This document shows, piece after piece, positions 10,763 to 15,498 of a DNA stretch of 16,888 nt (positions are counted from its first letter, which is position 1; every line of letters starts with the position of its first letter). Source of the stretch: JACPHB01 sp964553885 (GTDB lineage Bacteria > Patescibacteriota > Minisyncoccia > UBA10092). The DNA lies in the NCBI GenBank assembly GCA_964553885.1, contig CAZKLP010000013.1, positions 1 through 16,888 of the forward strand, written 5' to 3'. Made by a program: the position numbers and the translations under genes. The notes beneath the pieces are model-generated. The model was not told where the DNA came from. It was given only the letters and a program-made list of their open reading frames with translations, and did not search any database.

Positions 10763-12852
10763 TGAATGAAATAAAAAAATATTCTTTAGAACTAGGTGGC
10801 CAGACGCTCAAAATTGAAATTGGCAAACTTGCCAACCAAGCCAATGGCGCGGTAACCGCCCAGCTGGGCAATACGGTGGTTCTTTCAACCGCCGTAATAT
10901 CAAAAAATCAAAAAATTGGGGCGGACTATATGCCGCTTACGGTTGATTATGAAGAAAGATTTTATGCCCGCGGAAAAATATTGGGTTCGCGGTTTGTAAG
11001 ACGCGAAGGCCGGCCGAGCGAAGAAGCGATTTTAAACGCCAGGTTAATTGATCGCGCTATTAGGCCGCTTTTTGATCAAAACATAAGAAATGAAATCCAG
11101 ATTGTTTCAACGGTTTTATCGGTTGATGAAAAAAATGATCCCGACATCGTCGCCATGATCGCTTCATCAATCGCGATCGCGATTTCCGATATTCCCTGGA
11201 ACGGGCCGAACGCGGCTATAAGAGTTGGCAGAGTTGACTCAAAATGGATTTTAAATCCCAGTTTTGAAGAGCGGACAGCCGACATCACGGAACTGGTAAT
11301 TTCCGTTTCGCCGGATTTAAAAATTAACATGATTGAAGCCGGCGGTTCCGAAATTAAAGAAGATGAGTTGGTTGCCGGTTTTGAATTCGCGCAAGAAACG
11401 CTAAGAAATATTATTGAATTCATAAAAAAAATTGCCGGCGACTTCAATGTGCCGAAAATCTCGGTTTCTCTGGCGGAAATTGATAAAGAAATTCTAGAGG
11501 AAGTTAAAAAATTTTTAAACAAAGATAGCGCTCTAGAAAACGCCATATATGAAAAGAAAAAAACGAAGCGACTCTTGAACTTAGACTCTTTAAAAGAAGA
11601 ACTGATGGCGCATATCGCCGCGATTGACGAATCTAAAACCAGGGTAGCGGAAACGGCATTTGAAGCATCTGTTGACCAAATGGTTCATAAAAATATTTTG
11701 GAGAGTGAATTGCGGCCGGACGGAAGGAAACTTGACGAGTTGCGCGATCTTTCCGCGGAAATAGGATTTTTACCGCGTACTCATGGCAGCGGACTGTTTC
11801 AGAGAGGCGAAACGCAGGTTTTATCGGCCTTGACGCTTGGGGCGCCTTCGGATGAGCAGATAATTGAGGGAATGATGATTCAGACAAAAAAACATTTTAT
11901 GCATCAGTATAATTTTCCTCCTTTCTCGGTCGGCGAAACAGGAAGAATGGGCGGCCCGGGCCGGCGGGAAATCGGCCACGGCGCTTTGGCCGAAAAAGCG
12001 CTCTTACCGATGATCCCTAAAAAAGAAGAATTTCCATACGCCATCAGAGTTGTTTCGGAGGTCTTATCGTCGAACGGCTCTTCGTCAATGGCCTCAACTT
12101 GCGCCTCAACTTTGGCGCTTATGGACGGCGGAGTCCCGATTAAAAAACCGGTGGCCGGCGTTGCTATGGGGCTTATAAGCGACGGAAAAAATATTCATAA
12201 AATTTTAACCGACATTCAGGGACCAGAAGACCACTACGGCGATATGGATTTTAAAATTGCCGGTACGCATGACGGCGTCACCGCCCTGCAGATGGACGTG
12301 AAAATCAATGGCGTGGACGTGAAAACTCTTGAAAAAGCTCTGATGCAAGCTAAAAAAGCGCGTATGGAAATTTTAGACCTTATGGCAAAAACCATTGCCG
12401 AGCCGAAAAAAGAATTGTCGCCATTAGCGCCGAGAATTATTACCATGCAAATTCATCCCGATAAAATCAGAGAAGTGATCGGGCCCGGCGGCAAAGTGAT
12501 TAACGACATCATCGCCAAAACCGGCGCCGCGATTGATATTGATGATATCGGTTTGGTTTTCATCACCGCTTTAAATGAAAAAGGCGGCCTTGAAGCTAAA
12601 GCCATGATTGAAGAAATTATAAAAGAATACCAAGTCGGCGATATTGTTGTCGGAAAAGTGGCCCAGATTCTTGATTTCGGCGCTATCGTGGAATTCGGCA
12701 AGAGAGACGGGATGATTCATATTTCCGAACTCGCGCCTTATCGTGTTAATAAAGTTACCGACATTATAAATGTCGGCGATGAAGTAAAAGTGAAAATAAA
12801 AAGAATAGAAAACGGCAAAATCAGCTTGTCGCTGAAGGATATCCACAATTAA
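10762..12852 (+). CDS. pnp: Polyribonucleotide nucleotidyltransferase (PNPase)
   Basis: A 696-aa phosphorolytic 3'-5' exoribonuclease with the complete architecture. The first RNase PH domain covers about 1-215 (TVDYEERFYARGKILGSRFVRREGRPSEEAI at 60-90), the alpha-helical linker 240-310, and the second catalytic RNase PH domain 315-545. That second domain has SNGSSSMASTCAS at 437-449 and GPEDHYGDMDFK with Asp490, Asp494 and Asp496. The KH domain (about 555-620) has IGPGGK at 573-578. The S1 domain (about 622-692) has GKVAQILDFGAIVEF and GMIHISEL. It trims mRNA and tRNA 3' ends in the degradosome-like pathway. It is translationally coupled to the NYN gene. Note that the gene ends in ATATCCACA, one base off a DnaA box. 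Confidence 0.98.
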   Translation: MNEIKKYSLELGGQTLKIEIGKLANQANGAVTAQLGNTVVLSTAVISKNQKIGADYMPLTVDYEERFYARGKILGSRFVRREGRPSEEAILNARLIDRAIRPLFDQNIRNEIQIVSTVLSVDEKNDPDIVAMIASSIAIAISDIPWNGPNAAIRVGRVDSKWILNPSFEERTADITELVISVSPDLKINMIEAGGSEIKEDELVAGFEFAQETLRNIIEFIKKIAGDFNVPKISVSLAEIDKEILEEVKKFLNKDSALENAIYEKKKTKRLLNLDSLKEELMAHIAAIDESKTRVAETAFEASVDQMVHKNILESELRPDGRKLDELRDLSAEIGFLPRTHGSGLFQRGETQVLSALTLGAPSDEQIIEGMMIQTKKHFMHQYNFPPFSVGETGRMGGPGRREIGHGALAEKALLPMIPKKEEFPYAIRVVSEVLSSNGSSSMASTCASTLALMDGGVPIKKPVAGVAMGLISDGKNIHKILTDIQGPEDHYGDMDFKIAGTHDGVTALQMDVKINGVDVKTLEKALMQAKKARMEILDLMAKTIAEPKKELSPLAPRIITMQIHPDKIREVIGPGGKVINDIIAKTGAAIDIDDIGLVFITALNEKGGLEAKAMIEEIIKEYQVGDIVVGKVAQILDFGAIVEFGKRDGMIHISELAPYRVNKVTDIINVGDEVKVKIKRIENGKISLSLKDIHN

Positions 12853-12856
12853 GTGT

Positions 12857-12885
12857 TTGACACAAAGTTTATCTTAAGTTAAACT
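12857..12885 (+). promoter_or_regulatory. Promoter of the toxin-antitoxin operon
   Basis: TTGACA (12857-12862), a 17-bp spacer, TAAACT (12880-12885, 4 of 6). It starts 5 bp after the pnp stop. The -10 lies inside the palindromic operator. Confidence 0.6.
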
Positions 12886-12888
12886 TAA
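12874..12888. promoter_or_regulatory. Palindromic operator over the toxin-antitoxin -10 box
   Basis: TTAAGTT-A-AACTTAA, a perfect 7-bp dyad 7 bp before the antitoxin ATG. Its position over the -10 box is that expected for binding by the Phd/YefM antitoxin, which in this family represses its own operon. Confidence 0.6.
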
Positions 12889-12894
12889 TGTATT

Positions 12895-13116
12895 ATGAAA
12901 ACACGCATTTTGGGACTTAAGGAATTAAGAGAGAATATGCAAAAATATGCCCTTAGAGTTGAAAAGGGGGAATCTTTTATAGTTGTAAAAAAATCAAAGC
13001 CTTTATTTAAAATTTCTTCTCTTGATGAAGATGAAGGACCTTGGGAAACAGTCATTGATTTTACTAAAATCAGAAAAGGCGGTATTCCCGCAAAAGAGTT
13101 ATTAGCAAAACTTTAA
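12895..13116 (+). CDS. Type II antitoxin, Phd/YefM-like
   Basis: A 73-aa protein. The N-terminal region (LGLKELRENMQKYALRVEKGESFIVVKKSKPLFKI) shows the Phd/YefM pattern: a helix with L-R-E-N, then a beta strand of the type G-E-x-x-x-V-x-x-x-x-K-P. That part dimerises and binds DNA. The remainder (WETVIDFTKIRKGGIPAKELLAKL) is the toxin-neutralising tail. It is followed 2 bp later by a RelE-type toxin gene. It has its own promoter and operator just after pnp, so it is an inserted module rather than part of the pnp operon. No clear Shine-Dalgarno is seen. Confidence 0.83.
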   Translation: MKTRILGLKELRENMQKYALRVEKGESFIVVKKSKPLFKISSLDEDEGPWETVIDFTKIRKGGIPAKELLAKL

Positions 13117-13118
13117 TT

Positions 13119-13358
13119 ATGGACAAAGTTGATAAGGCATTAAAGAAATTAGTTCCTAAAGAAAAAGAACGAATAAAAAATATTATCAAAGCGCTTCAGT
13201 CGGGGTATTTTGATAATTTAGACATTAGAAAATTGAAAGGAAGAGAAGATATTTTTAGAATTAGAAGTGGTAATTTAAGAATAATTTATCAAATTAGAGA
13301 TAATAAAGTCTTTATTCTAAAGTTAGGATATAAGAAAGAAAACACTTATAAATTTTAA
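13119..13358 (+). CDS. Type II toxin, RelE/ParE superfamily
   Basis: A 79-aa protein with the RelE/mRNA interferase layout. An N-terminal helix pair (ALKKLVPKEKERIKNIIKALQSG) leads into KLKGREDIFRIRSGNLRIIYQIRDNKVFILKLGYKKENTY, whose KLKG-x-x-x-x-FRIR-x-G-x-x-RIIY core matches RelE-type toxins. Arg and Lys in this core and the terminal Tyr are candidates for ribosome-dependent mRNA cleavage. RelE is favoured over ParE (gyrase inhibitor), but the two share this fold. Translation is likely coupled to the antitoxin, 2 bp upstream. The high Lys/Ile content matches the AT-rich genome. Confidence 0.85.
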   Translation: MDKVDKALKKLVPKEKERIKNIIKALQSGYFDNLDIRKLKGREDIFRIRSGNLRIIYQIRDNKVFILKLGYKKENTYKF

Positions 13359-13372
13359 AATCAGTCGCTCAT

Positions 13373-13396
13373 CCTCCGCTAAAGCTTCGGTGGGCA
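13373..13396 (+). repeat. REP-like element in the intergenic region after the toxin gene
   Basis: CCTCCGCTAAAGCTTCGG plus TGGGCA, an intergenic copy of the element found in frame at 4184 (peroxiredoxin) and 6353 (phosphatidyltransferase). The 170-bp gap also holds a CGAACC/GGTTCG dyad (13402-13423), a DnaA box and a terminator. Confidence 0.65.
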
Positions 13397-13465
13397 AGAA
13401 CGAACCCCTGTCCGTACGGTTCGGGTAAAAAATATAAAAAGTGTCATGGAGGGATAAAAACTGTT

Positions 13466-13474
13466 TGTGGATAA
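13466..13474 (-). promoter_or_regulatory. Perfect DnaA box
   Basis: TGTGGATAA is the complement of the consensus DnaA box TTATCCACA. It is intergenic, 7 bp before a strong terminator. Confidence 0.5.
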
Positions 13475-13480
13475 GTTAAG

Positions 13481-13510
13481 AAAACCGCCCCGCAGCTGCG
13501 GGGCGGTTTT
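13481..13510. terminator. Strong bidirectional rho-independent terminator
   Basis: A 30-bp perfect palindrome, AAAACCGCCCCGCAG followed by its reverse complement. It has A- and T-tracts on the two sides, so it can stop transcripts in either direction. It separates the toxin-antitoxin unit from the next gene. Confidence 0.9.
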
Positions 13511-13528
13511 TATGTTAGAATAATATTA

Positions 13529-14665
13529 ATGCCCGATCCAATTCCGCAAAAAGACGCCGCTCTCGAAGAGCGAGCCTCGCCCAATGAAATTGGGCGGGAA
13601 AATATAGTTATCCGAACAATGAAGGGCGACTTAGAAAAGTTGTCCGGTGTTATTCCAAAAATTGAAAAAAAGCCGGAACTGATTCCAGCTCCGCCTGTTT
13701 TTCCCATTTCCCAAGAGGCCCAAGCGCCGATTGTTCAAGCGCCTCTTCCTCCGCCGCCACCGCCGCCACCGGCCCCACAGGCAGGCAGGCCGCCTGTTTT
13801 GATTATCCCGCCCAAAATAATTCCGCCCAAAGAAATCACTGAAATTCCGTCGAGACCATTGTTTAAAGCAACCCCGGTTTGGCTTAAAATCGGCGGCATT
13901 GGCTTGGGAATGCTTTTATTGGTGCTACTCGCGCTTTATGGTTATTGGAAAATTTATGTTCAAAGTCAACCGGCGCCCCCGCCTAAGGTAGCGACTACAA
14001 CACCGCAGACTTTCCCGCCAACACCAACAGCTACTACCACCGCCCCAATTAAATTTTTTAATAAACTGCCAAATAAAAAGGTTACTATTGAAATCTCTTC
14101 AAAAACTTCCGCCGCCCTGCTTAACGCATTAAAATCTGAGGCGTCAATGGAAGAAACAAGAGGCGCGATTAAACAAGTTAAAATAATTTATCAAGGCGAA
14201 CCGATAACTACAGAAGAATTTTTTAATTTAATGTTTATATTCACGCCGCAGAATTTTCTGCTAAATTATGAAAGTGAATTTGTTTTGGCGTTTTTCAGCC
14301 AAAAAGAAGGAGCGCGGCCGATTCTAATTCTTAAAGCTAAAAAAGGAAGTGAAATAGAAGCCCAAATAAATGATTGGGAGACAAAAACTTTGGCAAACGA
14401 TATTTTCCCATTATTTTTAAACAGCGGCCAGCTTCCGAAAAATTTATCGCCGTTTAAATCATATTTATTTATCGGCCAACCGGTGCGCTACTTAAACGTC
14501 AATGTGCCATTTGCTTCATTAAATTACGCCATTTACAACGATTTTCTTATTTTCACCACCTCAAGCGCCGGTATGTTTGTGGTTTTACAGGACTTGACCG
14601 GCCAAACCGTCTCGCAAAATTATTTGGAAAATTTAAAAGCGTCAATCGGTGAATTTGCCAAATAA
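13529..14665 (+). CDS. Single-pass membrane protein with proline-rich cytoplasmic N-terminus
   Basis: A 378-aa protein of no family I can name. The N-terminal 115 residues are probably cytoplasmic, proline-rich (PLPPPPPPPPAP at 72-83), and include VIRTMKGDLEKLSG (27-40). One transmembrane helix spans about 118-140 (WLKIGGIGLGMLLLVLLALYGYW). A Pro/Thr-rich linker (147-173) leads to an extracytoplasmic domain of about 200 residues (IKFFNKLPNKKVTIEI to the end) of mixed alpha/beta character. This organisation is typical of Patescibacteria envelope proteins of unknown role. Residues 10-23 are encoded by two back-to-back hairpins. There is no Shine-Dalgarno, but TAGAAT ends 7 bp before the ATG, so the mRNA may be leaderless. 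The stop codon lies in a large inverted repeat. Confidence 0.8.
   Translation: MPDPIPQKDAALEERASPNEIGRENIVIRTMKGDLEKLSGVIPKIEKKPELIPAPPVFPISQEAQAPIVQAPLPPPPPPPPAPQAGRPPVLIIPPKIIPPKEITEIPSRPLFKATPVWLKIGGIGLGMLLLVLLALYGYWKIYVQSQPAPPPKVATTTPQTFPPTPTATTTAPIKFFNKLPNKKVTIEISSKTSAALLNALKSEASMEETRGAIKQVKIIYQGEPITTEEFFNLMFIFTPQNFLLNYESEFVLAFFSQKEGARPILILKAKKGSEIEAQINDWETKTLANDIFPLFLNSGQLPKNLSPFKSYLFIGQPVRYLNVNVPFASLNYAIYNDFLIFTTSSAGMFVVLQDLTGQTVSQNYLENLKASIGEFAK
13558..13596. repeat. Two back-to-back hairpins inside the 378-aa membrane protein gene
   Basis: CGCTCT-CGA-AGAGCG (13558-13572) and CGCCCAAT-GAA-ATTGGGCG (13578-13596). They are in frame and encode roughly residues 10-23 near the N-terminus. 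Confidence 0.75.
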
Positions 14666-14758
14666 GTGAAATATAATTTTTAAAATTGCTTAACCCCATT
14701 CGCCTTCGGCGAACGGCTCGCCCCCACCTACAATTTTAAAAATTATATTTCACTTATT
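14660..14758. repeat. 99-bp element with perfect 28-bp inverted repeats
   Basis: Arms at 14660-14687 and 14731-14758 are perfect reverse complements. The 43-bp centre is GC-rich, with an inner hairpin TTCGCCTTCGGCGAA (14699-14713). The left arm includes the stop codon of the 378-aa gene. The right arm is followed by TTTTTA. It may serve as a terminator, but the length and perfection suggest a mobile or recently amplified palindromic element. Confidence 0.8.
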
Positions 14759-14773
14759 TTTACTTACATACAT

Positions 14774-14782
14774 TGTGGATAA
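14774..14782 (-). promoter_or_regulatory. Perfect DnaA box
   Basis: TGTGGATAA, the complement of TTATCCACA, 8 bp upstream of a TTGACT promoter. A one-mismatch copy, AGTGGATAA, lies at 14979-14987. Confidence 0.5.
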
Positions 14783-14789
14783 ATACCTA

Positions 14790-14818
14790 TTGACTTTTTT
14801 CTAAATATAGAATATCAT
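14790..14818 (+). promoter_or_regulatory. Promoter of a structured leader or small RNA
   Basis: TTGACT (14790-14795), a 17-bp spacer, TATCAT (14813-14818); each box has one mismatch to consensus. Predicted start is about 14825, 280 bp before the next gene. Confidence 0.65.
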
Positions 14819-14824
14819 TAAGGC

Positions 14825-15056
14825 AAGTCTTGTTTCTGATCTAATATGTTCCGGTTCGTCCGCCTTCGGGCGAAACGATGCCGGAATTAAAAGTCATCCA
14901 CTGACTATTTAGCTCTTTTTTAAAATTATACGGTTCTCGTAACCGAGATTGGAAACGAGACATTATAGGATCGTTAAAAGTGGATAACGAATCCAAACAA
15001 GGGCGACCATACCCATTTAAACAACAAAGTTTAGGGGTTACAACGGCGCCCTTTTT
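14825..15056 (+). ncRNA. Candidate structured non-coding RNA or attenuator leader
   Basis: This is the non-coding part of the 440-bp gap between the 378-aa gene and the TraR/DksA-like gene. It runs from a good promoter to a rho-independent terminator. Elements in order: a 14-bp stepped hairpin 14849-14886 (TTCCGG/CCGGAA, TCGT/ACGA, CGCC-TTCG-GGCG); AGTCA-TCCAC-TGACT (14892-14906); CGGTT-CTCGT-AACCG (14931-14945), which competes with TCTCGT/ACGAGA pairing (14935-14940 with 14955-14960); and the terminator at 15001. I recognise no tmRNA, RNase P, 6S or SRP RNA signature. It may be a small RNA or a leader controlling the downstream genes. Confidence 0.45.
15001..15056 (+). terminator. Rho-independent terminator upstream of the TraR/DksA-like gene
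   Basis: GGGCG (15001-15005) pairs with CGCCC (15047-15051), ACCC (15011-15014) with GGGT (15035-15038), and TAAAC (15018-15022) with GTTTA (15029-15033). TTTTT follows immediately. Confidence 0.65.
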
Positions 15057-15105
15057 CGTTTTTATTTATTTGCATTTTATTTTAGCCTTTGCTACCCTAA
15101 AACCA

Positions 15106-15498
15106 ATGTTAGATCAATCAACTTTATCCGAATTAAAAACCGCCCTTATTAATGAGCGGGATTTACTCACCAAAGAATTGGAAACTATTGCCGCGCCCGA
15201 TCCGAATTTAGAAGGCGATTGGGATATTAAGCATGAAGAATGGGAAGAGGGCGAAATTACCAGCAAAGAAGAGCTGGAAGGCGGGATAAGCGTTAATGAA
15301 TCCGACGAGGATATGAAAAACAAGGCGCTTTCCGACCGCTTGGAATTGCGTCTGAAAGAAGTAAATGACGCTTTAAAAAGAATGAATGATGGAACTTACG
15401 GCATTTGCGAAGTTTGTCAAAAAGAAATTCCTTTAGAACGATTAAAAGCTAACCCGGCCGCTAAAACAGATATAGAACATACTAAAAATGGCATCTAA
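15106..15498 (+). CDS. TraR/DksA-like protein with half zinc finger
   Basis: A 130-aa protein starting at ATG 15106; in-frame upstream ATGs, such as 14980, would run through the terminator hairpin and encode an unrelated hydrophobic stretch. Residues 5-25 and 70-95 form the two coiled-coil helices (LSELKTALINERDLLTKELE; NKALSDRLELRLKEVNDALKRM). The C-terminal signature GTYGICEVCQKEIPLERLKANPAAKTDIEHTK aligns with DksA/TraR zinc fingers. Only the first CxxC (Cys101, Cys104) is kept; the second pair is replaced by DIEH (Asp122, His125). DksA-family proteins act in the RNA polymerase secondary channel, with (p)ppGpp in the case of DksA. The acidic region between helices (EGDWDIKHEEWEEGE) is unusual. 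It overlaps comM by 11 nt. Confidence 0.85.
   Translation: MLDQSTLSELKTALINERDLLTKELETIAAPDPNLEGDWDIKHEEWEEGEITSKEELEGGISVNESDEDMKNKALSDRLELRLKEVNDALKRMNDGTYGICEVCQKEIPLERLKANPAAKTDIEHTKNGI

Noticed and set aside
13399..13424. T-arm-like sequence CGAACCCC...GGTTCGGG resembling part of a tRNA
   Set aside because: No acceptor, D or anticodon arm can be formed around it.
14980..15105. Upstream in-frame extension of the TraR/DksA-like protein
   Set aside because: It would translate through a terminator hairpin into a hydrophobic stretch absent from the family; the ATG at 15106 begins the usual coiled-coil helix.
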